Shown here: piece after piece, positions 47,810 to 57,580 of the stretch | Layout of the letters: each line of letters starts with the position of its first letter | Position numbering within the stretch: position 1 is the stretch's first letter | NCBI RefSeq assembly: GCF_000737785.1 | Contig: NZ_JPRO01000020.1 | Span: 62,001-126,000 of the forward strand | DNA length: 64,000 nucleotides | Direction: 5' to 3' | From: Chryseobacterium luteum | GTDB lineage: Bacteria > Bacteroidota > Bacteroidia > Flavobacteriales > Weeksellaceae | Notes under the pieces: generated by a model | Told to the model about the DNA's origin: nothing | Database searches by the model: none | What the model saw: the letters and a program-made list of their open reading frames with translations, nothing else | Translations under genes and position numbers: made by a program

Positions 47810-49528
47810 TTAATTAGGCACAATATCGTTAGACGATGTACTGTATAAACCAATCAAACTTCCTGTAAATCCGCCTGCAACATCGGTAGAAAGGATGTCT
47901 CCGGAAACCGGACCGCCAAGATTCTTGAAGTTTTTGCCATCCAAAGAATAATTAAATTGATGTTCATCTTTTTCACCAACAACCTGTAATTTAATAGTTT
48001 TTGAAAGTGAAATCTTTTCGCTTGCAATAAGTTTTGAACTTCCTTTTTCAGTCCTTTCCAGAACGATATAATAGTCTTTGTCTTTTTTGGTAACTCCGAA
48101 AACGTAATTGAATCTTTCACTTTGGTAACAAGTAATTCCGGATAATTCTTTGTCAGATTTTGGTTTGAAATCAAGTGTTACCGAAGTTTCAAAATCTTCG
48201 TGCTGTAATCTGTGGAATAATGCCGAAACCGGAGCCAAAGCTTTGATATTCGTTTCCATTGGATTCACTTTTACGCCATTTTTCGTAGCCGTGATGAAAT
48301 TTTCGCGAGGTCCACGCATTGCAATCCATCGGAAATCAAGATTTTTATCAGTCAGTTTATCGTTATACGTGAAGTTTCCGTTCGGGAAAAATCCGTTTTG
48401 TCCGGTCTGATTTTTTACGCCTTCCGGTAATTTTAATTTTGGCTTCATCGGAACTAAACCGTTTTCAAAAACAGGATACTTTCCACTCCAGTCTACGGGA
48501 AGAATGAAAGTTTCTCTTCCGTGATTCACACGTCCTTTTTCATTGGGACGAATCGCTAAAAATACTCCGAAATGTTTTCCATCGGGAGTTTCCACCAAAT
48601 CGGCGTGACCTGCCCAATCCACTTTATCTTTTCTGTCTTTCGGGAAATATCTTTGTGTCAAAATAGGATTATTTTGTGCAGGAATAAATGGACCTTTCGG
48701 AGAATCTGACATAAAAATAACTTCGCTGTGATTACCACCAGTTCCGCCTTCTGCACACATCAGAAAATATTTTCCGTTCTTTTTATATAAGTGCGGACCT
48801 TCTATCCAGATTGGTTTTTGAGAAAGATCGACACCACCGTTTACAATAATTTTATCTGAACCTGCTACAACCTGATCTTTTTCCAAGTCATAATCCCACA
48901 TTTTGATGACACGGTGACCGTTGTATTGCTCAGTTCCTTTTGGCGGTGCATCGTTGTGAACGATATAGGCTTTACCATCATCATCAAAGAAAATTGAAGG
49001 GTCAATGCCGTCAAAATTCAGTTTCTGAACTTCGCTCCAGCCTTTTGCAGGGTCTTTGGTTTTCACGACCATATTCCCGATTCCACCAGCAATCTGCGTG
49101 GTGATCATATAAAAAGTGTCGTTGAATTTGTTGTATTTGATATCCGGTGCATAAATTCCCTGAGAAACACCGCCCTTTTGTACTTTAAGCTGAGAAGGTC
49201 TGTCCAGAACGTGCCCCACCTGTTTCCAGTTAACCAAATCTTTAGACGTGAAAATCGGAACACCCGGAAACATTGAAAATGAAGAATTTACAAGATAATA
49301 ATCGTCTCCTTTTCTGGTAATGCTCGGATCCGGATAACATCCTTGTAGAATCGGAGAATAGAATTCATTCTCTTTCAGAGGATTGTTTGTGTATATTTTA
49401 TCATTTCCGCGGTAGGAAAAGTCTGAGAATGTCTGTGCTGAAACGTTACTTAAAGAAAGTAAAGAAACTGCTGTCACCAAAGTGAGTTTATTTCTTAAAA
49501 AAATCGAATGCATTATTCTCTGTCTCAT
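47810..49528 (-). CDS. GH43 beta-xylosidase-type with C-terminal domain
   Basis: 572 residues; a start at the second Met (49513, MHSIFLRNKL) is also possible. Signal peptide ends about SNVSAQ. Base Asp in GCYPDPSITRKG, acid Glu in WIEGPHLYKKNG, mid Asp in GIDPSIFFDDDG. C-terminal concanavalin-like domain from about 385. The GCYPDPSI opening is typical of GH43 beta-xylosidases and exo-arabinofuranosidases. It lies just 19 bases after the GH95 start on the same strand. Confidence 0.85.
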   Translation of the reverse strand: MRQRIMHSIFLRNKLTLVTAVSLLSLSNVSAQTFSDFSYRGNDKIYTNNPLKENEFYSPILQGCYPDPSITRKGDDYYLVNSSFSMFPGVPIFTSKDLVNWKQVGHVLDRPSQLKVQKGGVSQGIYAPDIKYNKFNDTFYMITTQIAGGIGNMVVKTKDPAKGWSEVQKLNFDGIDPSIFFDDDGKAYIVHNDAPPKGTEQYNGHRVIKMWDYDLEKDQVVAGSDKIIVNGGVDLSQKPIWIEGPHLYKKNGKYFLMCAEGGTGGNHSEVIFMSDSPKGPFIPAQNNPILTQRYFPKDRKDKVDWAGHADLVETPDGKHFGVFLAIRPNEKGRVNHGRETFILPVDWSGKYPVFENGLVPMKPKLKLPEGVKNQTGQNGFFPNGNFTYNDKLTDKNLDFRWIAMRGPRENFITATKNGVKVNPMETNIKALAPVSALFHRLQHEDFETSVTLDFKPKSDKELSGITCYQSERFNYVFGVTKKDKDYYIVLERTEKGSSKLIASEKISLSKTIKLQVVGEKDEHQFNYSLDGKNFKNLGGPVSGDILSTDVAGGFTGSLIGLYSTSSNDIVPN

Positions 49529-49547
49529 TGTTATATTTTTTAGATTA

Positions 49548-52010
49548 TTATTTAATTTTTAATGTATATATTTTTCCTGCATCTGTTGGAAAATCATAGA
49601 TGAATCTTTCTTTCATTTTAACCTCATTCAATTTTGCTTCTGGTGAAATTATAGGTTCTTTGATTTTCGGAATTTCAAAATATGGATTTTGATTACTTCC
49701 CGAGGCTAATTTTAAGACGTTCTTACCTTTCAATTCCATTTTATTAGGTGCACTGATTCTGCAGTTTCCGCCCAGATTTGATTTTATAATCACTTCGGTT
49801 GCCTGATTGTCTTTCCAAACAATACTGACTTCAAAACCGCCATACGTTTTCAGTCCGGAAATATTTCCGTTTTTCCATTCGTCAGGAAGTGCGGGTAAAA
49901 TGTCAATGCTTCCGTTTTGTGTCTGTAAAAGCATTTCGGTAATTCCTGAAGTACAACCGAAATTTCCATCAATCTGAAACGGCGGATGTGCATCGAACAA
50001 ATTCGGATAGGTTCCTCCTTTTTCGCCCCAACCGTCATTTTCCACTAAAGTTAACTGGTCTTTTATTAATTTATTGGCGTGGTTTCCGTCTAATAATTTA
50101 GCCCAAAGATTGATTTTCCAGCCCATCGACCAGCCTGTGGAAACATCACCACGGTGTAACAAAACTGTTTTTGAAGCATCAAAAAGTTCGGGCGTTGTGA
50201 CAGGATTGATTTGATTTCCGGGAAATAATCCATACAAATGAGAAACGTGTCTGTGATTGTCTTTCGGGTTGTCCCAATCTTCCATCCATTCCTGAAGCTG
50301 ACCGTATCGACCGATTTTCATTGGTGGTAATTTGGAAATGATATTGTTCCAAACCGGAATTTTATCTGAATCTATATTTAAGATTTGTGCTACTTTTTTT
50401 GTTTTGCTGAACAGGTCAAACATTAACTGGTTATCCATCGTATTTCCTGATGCCAAAGCACTTCCCTTGTTTCCCTGCGGAATATTTTCGGGAGACATAG
50501 ACGGACTTACGACCAGCCATTTGTGGGTAGGTTCTTCAATCAGGAAATCTTCATAGAACTGTGTCGCAGATTTCAGAACGGGATAAATGGATTTGAGATA
50601 ATTTTTGTCTCCACTGTACAGATATTTTTCCCAAAGATGCTGAGAAAGCCAAGCACTTCCCATTGGCCATTGTCCGGCATTGGCAAAGTCTACAACGCCT
50701 GTAATTCTCCAGATATCAGTGTTGTGATGTGCGACCCAACCACGGCTTTTGTACATTACTTTTGCCGTTTCTGCCCCGGTTACGCTCAAATCTTTTATCA
50801 TCTGAATCAACGGTTCGTGCATTTCCGGCAGATTGGTTTTTTCCGCCGGCCAGTAATTCATTTCCGTATTGATGTTAATAGTGTATTTGCTGTCCCACGC
50901 TGGCTTGTTGGAATTATTCCAAATCCCCTGAAGATTAGCGGGCTGACCGCCCGGTTGTGAGGAAGAAATCAATAGATAACGCCCAAACTGATAATACAGT
51001 GAGACGAGCTCAGGATCGTAAGTTGTGGCAAAATTTTTAACACGCAAATCCGTTGGAAATTGTGACGCAGGAGAAGTTCCAAGATTGAAATCTACCCTTT
51101 TGAAATAATTCTGATAGACGTTGAGATGATTTTTAAATAAAGTATTGAAATTTTTAGTTTCTGATTGTGAAATGTATTTTTTGCTTTTTGAAACTTCGTC
51201 AGTATTCAAAGTTTTGTAGTCTGTGAAATTGGTGGCGATTGAAATGAGAATCATCACTTCATCTGCATTGGCAACCGAAATTCCGTTTCCTGAAACAGAA
51301 GTTGTTCCTCCTTTGGTAATGAATTTAGCCAGTGCATTGAATTTAACCTGACCCTGAACGCCATCCAATGTTGAAGAAAGTCCATTCATCTGCAAGGTAT
51401 TGGCATCAATCGCTTTTGTGTTTTTTTTCAGTTCGCTGTTGAATCCGGCATTGAAATTCAGTGCATTTTTTTTGTCTGAACTTAGTTTTATCACAATTAC
51501 CTGATCCGGAATTGAAGCGAAAACTTCTCTTTTATAATGAGTTCCGTTGGAGGAAAACGTGGTTGTTGTTATTGCTTTTTCAATATCAAGCTCACGGTAA
51601 TAATCTTTAACATCGCCGAGATTATTAAAATCAAGATTCAAATCCCCGATATTCTGAAACGCTGAACCGTTAAGTGTTTTTGCCGTCAAACCTTTATTGG
51701 AAAGGATTTCGGCTCTTTTGTAATTTCCGTTAAATAAATAATACCGGATAGAATCCAACACTTTGGGACCATCAGGATTGTCATTTCGGGAAGGACCACC
51801 CGACCAGAATGTGCCCTCATTCAGCTGAAGTCTTTCTTTTGAAGGATCGCCGAAAACCATTGCCGCCAATCTTCCATTTCCAACAGGTAACGCTTCAACC
51901 CATTGTTTTGCGGGTTTGTCGTACCAAAGCTTATATTTCCCGCCTTTCTGGGCAAAGGAAAATCCACTAATGAAAATACAGATGGTTAATATGCAATGTT
52001 TTACGTTCAT
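49548..52010 (-). CDS. GH95 alpha-L-fucosidase/alpha-L-galactosidase
   Basis: 820 residues, signal peptide about 1-20. Family text: LWYDKPAKQWVEALPVGNGR and LQLNEGTFWSGGPS at the front, NLQGIWNNSNKPAWDSKY and NINTEMNYWPAEKTNLPE in the barrel, and NHRHVSHLYGLFPGNQI near the end. Characterised GH95 members act on alpha-L-fucose or alpha-L-galactose. In xylan loci from Bacteroides, GH95 has been linked to L-galactose on cereal xylan, so that is the favoured role here. Not distinguishable by eye. Confidence 0.88.
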   Translation of the reverse strand: MNVKHCILTICIFISGFSFAQKGGKYKLWYDKPAKQWVEALPVGNGRLAAMVFGDPSKERLQLNEGTFWSGGPSRNDNPDGPKVLDSIRYYLFNGNYKRAEILSNKGLTAKTLNGSAFQNIGDLNLDFNNLGDVKDYYRELDIEKAITTTTFSSNGTHYKREVFASIPDQVIVIKLSSDKKNALNFNAGFNSELKKNTKAIDANTLQMNGLSSTLDGVQGQVKFNALAKFITKGGTTSVSGNGISVANADEVMILISIATNFTDYKTLNTDEVSKSKKYISQSETKNFNTLFKNHLNVYQNYFKRVDFNLGTSPASQFPTDLRVKNFATTYDPELVSLYYQFGRYLLISSSQPGGQPANLQGIWNNSNKPAWDSKYTININTEMNYWPAEKTNLPEMHEPLIQMIKDLSVTGAETAKVMYKSRGWVAHHNTDIWRITGVVDFANAGQWPMGSAWLSQHLWEKYLYSGDKNYLKSIYPVLKSATQFYEDFLIEEPTHKWLVVSPSMSPENIPQGNKGSALASGNTMDNQLMFDLFSKTKKVAQILNIDSDKIPVWNNIISKLPPMKIGRYGQLQEWMEDWDNPKDNHRHVSHLYGLFPGNQINPVTTPELFDASKTVLLHRGDVSTGWSMGWKINLWAKLLDGNHANKLIKDQLTLVENDGWGEKGGTYPNLFDAHPPFQIDGNFGCTSGITEMLLQTQNGSIDILPALPDEWKNGNISGLKTYGGFEVSIVWKDNQATEVIIKSNLGGNCRISAPNKMELKGKNVLKLASGSNQNPYFEIPKIKEPIISPEAKLNEVKMKERFIYDFPTDAGKIYTLKIK

Positions 52011-52035
52011 TTTTATTTTTTATATTTTATTAATT

Positions 52036-53319
52036 TTAAATAGAAATTTCAGTCTTTTTCCTGTTGATCAACCAAATAATTCCCCAAGCCGCAACGTAAG
52101 AAACGCCGGCAATGAAAAATATGATGTTGTATCCACCGTTGATGTTTCCTGCTTTCTTGAAAGTATCTAAGACAATTCCGATAAAAAGCGGGAAAATAAT
52201 TCCTGCTGCTGAACCGAGCATTCCGCCAAATCCGATAACCGAACTTACATAATTGTTAGGTAATTTGTCGCCAACAGTTGTCATCAGATTGGCTCCCCAA
52301 CCTTGATGCGCTGCGGTTGCAAAGGCAATGATGATGGTAATCAGCCACATATTGTCGACATATTTTGAGAACATTACCGGAACGACCATTAAAGCAAACA
52401 AGAGCATTGTCAAACTTCTGGCTCTTCCGATTGCCCAGCCTTTTTTAATTAAAAATGAGGAAAGATAACCACCGCCGATGCTTCCAATCGTGGTTCCGCT
52501 GTAAATGATAATCAACGGAATGGAAGGTTTTGTCATATCCATTTTAAATACGTCTGAAAAATAAGCCGGCAGCCAGAACATAAAGAAATACCAAATCGGG
52601 TCTGTCAGAATTTTTCCGATGGCAAAAGACCAGGTGACTTTGTATTTTAATAATTCTGACAATGGAACTTTGGATTGTTCCTGTGTTTTTCCATACTGAT
52701 CACTTTTGATGTATTGTAACTCTTCCTGACTCAGCTTTTTTGTTTTTTCGGGAATGGTGTAGAATCTCCACCAAAGGACAATCCATAATAAACCGAGCGC
52801 TCCAATCCAAACGAAGGTTGCTCTCCATCCATAATGACCCAAAATAAATGGCACGAGAAGCGGTGCTAAAATAGCTCCAACCGTTGCTCCGGAGTTGAAA
52901 ATCCCCGTTGCCAAGGCTCTTTCTTTTTTCGGAAACCATTCTGCAACAGATTTTATTGCTGCGGGAAAATTCCCAGCTTCACTGATGCCAAGGGTACTTC
53001 TTGCAATCAAAAATCCAACAGTGCTTTTCACAAAACCGTGTCCTATCGAAGCCAGACTCCAGACAATTAGGGAAACGGCATAACCGATTTTAGTTCCCAC
53101 CCTATCTATAAAACGACCCATTGCCAGATAACCGATGGCGTAAGTGGTGGTAAATGCCATCACGATGTAGCTATAATCTTTTTCGTCCCAATTAAACTCT
53201 TTTTCAAGAACAGGTTTCAGCAAACCCATTACCTGACGGTCGAGATAATTGATGGTGGTGGCGAGAAAGACCAAAGACAGCATAAACCATCTGATATTGT
53301 GATTTTTAGGAGCCTGCAT
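52036..53319 (-). CDS. MFS hexuronate transporter (ExuT-like)
   Basis: 427 residues with about 12 hydrophobic segments and the MFS loop GRFIDRVGTKIGY between TM2 and TM3. The N-terminus (NIRWFMLSLVFLATTINYLD RQ) and GISEAGNFPAAIKSVAEWFP fit the ACS/ExuT group of sugar-acid:H+ symporters. It sits between GH95 and the KDPG aldolase gene; its start touches the eda stop. It would import glucuronate across the inner membrane. Confidence 0.85.
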   Translation of the reverse strand: MQAPKNHNIRWFMLSLVFLATTINYLDRQVMGLLKPVLEKEFNWDEKDYSYIVMAFTTTYAIGYLAMGRFIDRVGTKIGYAVSLIVWSLASIGHGFVKSTVGFLIARSTLGISEAGNFPAAIKSVAEWFPKKERALATGIFNSGATVGAILAPLLVPFILGHYGWRATFVWIGALGLLWIVLWWRFYTIPEKTKKLSQEELQYIKSDQYGKTQEQSKVPLSELLKYKVTWSFAIGKILTDPIWYFFMFWLPAYFSDVFKMDMTKPSIPLIIIYSGTTIGSIGGGYLSSFLIKKGWAIGRARSLTMLLFALMVVPVMFSKYVDNMWLITIIIAFATAAHQGWGANLMTTVGDKLPNNYVSSVIGFGGMLGSAAGIIFPLFIGIVLDTFKKAGNINGGYNIIFFIAGVSYVAAWGIIWLINRKKTEISI

Positions 53320-53955
53320 TTAGTTTTGATTAAGTTGTTGTAATAAATTCTGAACTTTTTCAGTCAATTGTTCTGCCGTAAAATCTGTTTTGATGAGCGA
53401 ACTTCCTAATCCGACAGCAATTGCGCCGCCATTAAGCCATTCTGTAATGTCAACTACATCAGCATTTATTCCTCCAGTTGGCATAAAATTCATTCCAGGG
53501 AAAACGGGTTGAATGGATTTGATATAATTTTTGCCTAAAGCATCTGCCGGAAAAATCTTTACTAAGCGAAGTCCATTTTGGAAGGCTACATTGACATCAG
53601 AAGGTGTGAAACAGCCCGGAATTAAAATAATATTTTTTGAAACTGAATGTTTTACAAGCTCTTCAGTGATGACAGGTGTAATGATGAAATCTGCTTTTGC
53701 ATCGGCATAATCATCCATTTCCTTTATATTTTTCACGGTTCCGATTCCCAGTAAAAGTTCTGGAAATTCGTTGGCAGAGATTTCTTTTAATTTAGTAAAA
53801 TTCTCCAATGCCTGAATACCTCGGTTGGTATATTCTATCACACGGATTCCAGCTTCGTACAAAGCTTTTACGGTATTTTTTGAAACCTCGAATGATTCGC
53901 TATAAAATAACGGAACAATTTTCTGGTCTTTTATCTTTTGTAGTATTACACTCAT
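53320..53955 (-). CDS. eda: KDPG aldolase
   Basis: Cleaves 2-keto-3-deoxy-6-phosphogluconate to pyruvate and glyceraldehyde-3-phosphate. 211 residues, normal. GIGTVKNIKEMDDYADAKAD and PGCFTPSD, then VKIFPAD and MPTGGIN are the family's barrel strands; the Schiff-base lysine is the K in VKIFPAD. Overlaps kdgK by 4 bases (ATGA). Confidence 0.92.
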   Translation of the reverse strand: MSVILQKIKDQKIVPLFYSESFEVSKNTVKALYEAGIRVIEYTNRGIQALENFTKLKEISANEFPELLLGIGTVKNIKEMDDYADAKADFIITPVITEELVKHSVSKNIILIPGCFTPSDVNVAFQNGLRLVKIFPADALGKNYIKSIQPVFPGMNFMPTGGINADVVDITEWLNGGAIAVGLGSSLIKTDFTAEQLTEKVQNLLQQLNQN

Positions 53956-54953
53956 AATTTTTCAATATTAATACTGTCATTAATCGTATCGCCTTTTACA
54001 AAAAGTTTTTTGAAAGCGACTTTTGTAGCATCTTCTAGAATCTGTTGTGAGGAATTTCCTTTTAAAGTTCCGTGAATCAAAGCTGCCATAAAAGAATCGC
54101 CGCTTCCTACTCTTTCTTCAATTTTGTCTGAATGATATTGTTGCGAAACCAAAAGCTTATCATCAGCAAATAAAGTCGCAAAATAATTGACTTCTTCGCC
54201 GTTCGTAAACCGGAATGTATTGGCAACCAATTTTACATTAGGAAATTTTTTCTGAATTTCTAATGCTGATTTTTCTGCCTGCTTTAAAAGGTTTTTATCA
54301 TCAAAACTTCCATTTAATTCATATTCTACCGGAATTTCCAAAAACTGTTGGATTGACCAGATATTTCCCATCAAAACATTAACAAAAGGCATCAATGCGA
54401 TAATTTTTTCAAACGGATTTCTGTTCTGCCAAAGGGCGGAACGGTAATTCAAATCGAGAGAAACCGTGATGTTTCTTGACGCTGCTTCTTTCATTAAATC
54501 CAGACATTTCTGATAGGCATTTTCACTCAAAGCCGGTGTAATGGTGCTGATGTGAAGCCATTTTACTTCTGAAAATGTTTCATCTAAACTAAAAGTGCTA
54601 AAATCAGATTCCGTGAAAACTGACGGAAAACGGTCGTAAACTACCGATGCGTTTTGCATATCGCCGTCCGAAGACAGGTAAAATGTTCCGATTCTGCCGT
54701 TATTTTTTTCTGCAAGAATTTCGATTCCTTTATTTTCCAGCTGAGATTTCAATTGATTTCCTACAAAATTTTCCGGCAAAGCTGAAAGAAGTTTAACAGG
54801 ATTTTTCCATTGTGCAAGAGCAGAAGCCACGTTGTATTCTGCACCGCCCACGAAGATTTTCAGAGACTGGTCATTGAGCCAGTTTCCTTCGGAATCCGGG
54901 GCAAAATGAAGAAGAAGTTCCCCGAAGCATAATATTTTATTACTGTCTGTCAT
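53952..54953 (-). CDS. kdgK: 2-dehydro-3-deoxygluconokinase
   Basis: PfkB-family kinase that makes KDPG from KDG. 333 residues. FVGGAEYNVASALAQW (about 30-45) is the sugar-binding side, and VGSGDSFMAALIHG (near 290) the anion hole and catalytic Asp. It is translationally coupled to eda. The gap upstream to uxaC has several palindromes. Confidence 0.92.
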   Translation of the reverse strand: MTDSNKILCFGELLLHFAPDSEGNWLNDQSLKIFVGGAEYNVASALAQWKNPVKLLSALPENFVGNQLKSQLENKGIEILAEKNNGRIGTFYLSSDGDMQNASVVYDRFPSVFTESDFSTFSLDETFSEVKWLHISTITPALSENAYQKCLDLMKEAASRNITVSLDLNYRSALWQNRNPFEKIIALMPFVNVLMGNIWSIQQFLEIPVEYELNGSFDDKNLLKQAEKSALEIQKKFPNVKLVANTFRFTNGEEVNYFATLFADDKLLVSQQYHSDKIEERVGSGDSFMAALIHGTLKGNSSQQILEDATKVAFKKLFVKGDTINDSINIEKL

Positions 54954-54968
54954 TAAATCGTTCTTTCC

Positions 54969-55095
54969 ATAGGTTGCGCCTATGGCTATTAATATTGAAC
55001 CCTTCGGATTCTGTCTTTTAAAACCTCATAGGTTTTAAAAACCTATGAGGTTTATTGAATTCGAATTAATTTTTTTGATAGGATTTTCATCCTAT
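54969..55095. repeat. Cluster of small intergenic palindromes
   Basis: The kdgK-uxaC gap holds CATAGGTTGCGCCTATGG (54968 on), GAACCCTTCGGATTC (about 54997), a 33-bp AAACCT-family double palindrome at 55021-55053 (copy 4), and ATAGGATTTTCATCCTAT (about 55078-55095). Similar words recur at 57495-57575. Confidence 0.75.
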
Positions 55096-55123
55096 CCTTT
55101 GCTAAGTCGTCCCTTCGGGATTT

Positions 55124-56542
55124 TTATATTTCAAAATAATTTTTCGTGTTGTGATAACAGATGTCCTGAATGATTTTTCCTACCCATTCTTCGTCATTGG
55201 GAAGCAATCCTTTTTCCATCTCGCTGCCGAACATATTGCACAAAAGTCTTCTGAAATAATCGTGTCTTGAGAATGACAGCAAACTTCGCGAATCGGTCAG
55301 CATTCCGACGAATGTGCTGATGAGACCGATGTTGGAAAGCGTGTTCATCTGCTTTTTCATTCCGTCTAATTGGTCGAGAAACCACCAGGCTGCACCAAAC
55401 TGTACTTTGGACTTAATTCCGCCTTCATTGAAATTCCCGGCAAGTGTCGCTAAAACTTCATTAAAAGTGGGATTAAGGTTATAAATAATGGTTTTGGTGA
55501 GTTGTCCGGCAGAATTGAGTTCGTCCAGAAGAACACTCAATCTTTGAGCAAAATATTGTTCGCTGATGGCATCATAACCTGCATTAATTCCGATTTTTTT
55601 AAGCATTTCGGAATTATTATTTCTGGTTGCTCCAACGTGAAATTGCTGAACCCAGTCTTTTTCAGCGTACATTTTGCAAAGCTCTTTCAGCAGATAGCCG
55701 CACAATGCTTCAGGATTTGAAAATGTTGGATTATTTCCCTTTAAAAATTCAGAAAATTCGGTTTCTAATTCAATATTCCATTTTGTGGTATCTGGAAAAT
55801 ATTCAAAACCGTGGTCGGCAACTTTAGCTCCTACTTCTGCAAAATAATTGATTCTGGATTGAAGTGCATTTAATAAGTCGGAAACTGATTCGATTGAAGT
55901 TTCGCAAACATTTTCAAGCTTTTTGATGTTTGAAAGATATTGCTCAGGATTGATGATATTGATGTAAGAATCGGGACGGAAAGCCGGTAAAACCTGAATT
56001 TTAAAACCACTTTTTTTTAATGCTTTATGATAAGTCAAATCATCAGAAGGGTCGTCTGTTGTGCAAAGTGCTTCTACTTTGAAATTCTGAATGATGGATT
56101 GTGGTAAAAAATCTGAGGTCTGCAAACATTCATTCATCTGATGATAAACAAAATCTGCATTTTTCGGAGACAGATATTCTTTTATTGCGAAAGGATTTTT
56201 GAGTTCCAGATGTGTCCAGTGAAATAATGGATTGCGAAGTGTATATGGTACAACTTCTGACCATTGTTTGAATTTTTCAAGGTCTGAAGCTTTGCCGGAA
56301 ATGAATTGTTCATCAATCCCGAAATTTCTCATTGCCCGCCATTTGTAATGATCACCATCCAGCCAAATCGCCGTTGGCGAACGGAAATTCTGATTATTTG
56401 AAATTACATCTGGCTCAAGATGATTATGGTAATCAATAATCGGCATTTCTTTTGCGTATCCGAAATATAGATTTTCTGCCTTTGCCGATTCCAGCAAAAA
56501 CGATTCTCCGAAAACTTCTTTATTTTTAATGGAATGAGTCAT
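55124..56542 (-). CDS. uxaC: Glucuronate isomerase
   Basis: Converts D-glucuronate to D-fructuronate, the first step of the uronate pathway. 472 residues, normal. The metal HxH is in IIDYHNHLEPD near 35-45, and the ELKNPFAIKEYL, TDDPSDDLTYH and FSRHDYFRR segments are typical. It supplies the SDR mannonate oxidoreductase coded upstream. Confidence 0.93.
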   Translation of the reverse strand: MTHSIKNKEVFGESFLLESAKAENLYFGYAKEMPIIDYHNHLEPDVISNNQNFRSPTAIWLDGDHYKWRAMRNFGIDEQFISGKASDLEKFKQWSEVVPYTLRNPLFHWTHLELKNPFAIKEYLSPKNADFVYHQMNECLQTSDFLPQSIIQNFKVEALCTTDDPSDDLTYHKALKKSGFKIQVLPAFRPDSYINIINPEQYLSNIKKLENVCETSIESVSDLLNALQSRINYFAEVGAKVADHGFEYFPDTTKWNIELETEFSEFLKGNNPTFSNPEALCGYLLKELCKMYAEKDWVQQFHVGATRNNNSEMLKKIGINAGYDAISEQYFAQRLSVLLDELNSAGQLTKTIIYNLNPTFNEVLATLAGNFNEGGIKSKVQFGAAWWFLDQLDGMKKQMNTLSNIGLISTFVGMLTDSRSLLSFSRHDYFRRLLCNMFGSEMEKGLLPNDEEWVGKIIQDICYHNTKNYFEI

Positions 56543-56657
56543 TATTCAATTTAAATGATTTGATTTTGTAAAAATCTTTAAAAGCAAGACCTTAATTGAA
56601 ATCTATAATATCATCTAAGGCCTTGCAACTACTATATGAAGAAAAATATTACTAATC

Positions 56658-57473
56658 TTAAACACCACTGAATGCACTGAAACCACCATCAATAGGCAAT
56701 AAAGCACCAGTGATAAAACTTGCTGCGTCTGAACAAAGGAACTGAACAGCTCCGTTGAGTTCATCTGCATTTCCAAAACGTCCCATTGGGGTTTTTGCAA
56801 TGACTTTTTTGCTTCGATCAGTTAAAGAGCCATCCGGGTTTAATAAAATTGCGCGGTTCTGATCTCCGATAAAAAATCCGGGAGCAATGGCATTGACACG
56901 GATTTTATCACCAAATTTTAAAGCTACGTCTGAAGCCAGCCATTGGGTAAAATTGGTAATTGCAGATTTTGCAGCTGAATAACCAGCAACTCTTGTGATT
57001 GCAGAATAAGCCGCCATTGAGGAAATATTGACAATACTTCCATTTCCCTGCTCTGCCATTACTTTTCCGAAAACATAGCTTGGGTAAACCGTTCCGTTGA
57101 TATTTAAATCGGTTACTTCGTTCCAGGCTTCCATTTTCAGGTCGAAAAAGGATTGGTCAGGTGCTAATGTTGCGGAAGGAATATTTCCTCCTGCAATATT
57201 GAGGAGAATGTCGATCTTGCCGTATTTTTCGAGAATTTTTTTTGAAGCAGATTCAAGGCTTTCAACATTCATTACATTAGCTTCCACAGCAAATGCTTCG
57301 CCTCCTAAAGCTGTCAGTTCTTTCACACGAGCATCCAGAGTTTCCTGATTTCTTCCAAGGGCAACAATTTTCGCTCCGGCCTCGATGAAACTTTTAGCCA
57401 GACTTCCGCCTAGAACGCCGGAAGCTCCTGTAATTACGGCAACTTTATCTTTTATGCTGAATATTTCGTTCAT
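56658..57473 (-). CDS. SDR oxidoreductase, probable D-mannonate oxidoreductase (fructuronate reductase)
   Basis: 271 residues. Classical SDR: NAD(P) motif TGASGVLGGSLA (about 16-27), NIAGG, and the YSAAKSAITNF pair (Tyr-x3-Lys) near 170. In Bacteroidota, mannonate oxidation in uronate operons is often by an SDR in place of long-chain UxuB. Its place between uxuA and uxaC supports that. Other SDRs acting on keto-deoxy sugars (KduD-type) are the alternative. Confidence 0.78.
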   Translation of the reverse strand: MNEIFSIKDKVAVITGASGVLGGSLAKSFIEAGAKIVALGRNQETLDARVKELTALGGEAFAVEANVMNVESLESASKKILEKYGKIDILLNIAGGNIPSATLAPDQSFFDLKMEAWNEVTDLNINGTVYPSYVFGKVMAEQGNGSIVNISSMAAYSAITRVAGYSAAKSAITNFTQWLASDVALKFGDKIRVNAIAPGFFIGDQNRAILLNPDGSLTDRSKKVIAKTPMGRFGNADELNGAVQFLCSDAASFITGALLPIDGGFSAFSGV

Positions 57474-57494
57474 TATTTTATAATTTATGATATT

Positions 57495-57575
57495 GAATCC
57501 TTCGGATTCGTTTCATTTGTTTATAAATTCCACAGGTTTTACCTGCGGCTATTATTGTTGAACCCTTCGGGGTTC
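57495..57575. repeat. Small palindromes between the SDR gene and uxuA
   Basis: GAATCCTTCGGATTC (57495-57509), CCACAGGTTTTACCTGCGG (57530-57548) and GAACCCTTCGGGGTTC (57560-57575). Each is a stem with a 3-5-base loop. The last is 6 bases from the uxuA stop and could serve as terminator or processing site. Confidence 0.75.
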
Positions 57576-57580
57576 GGATG

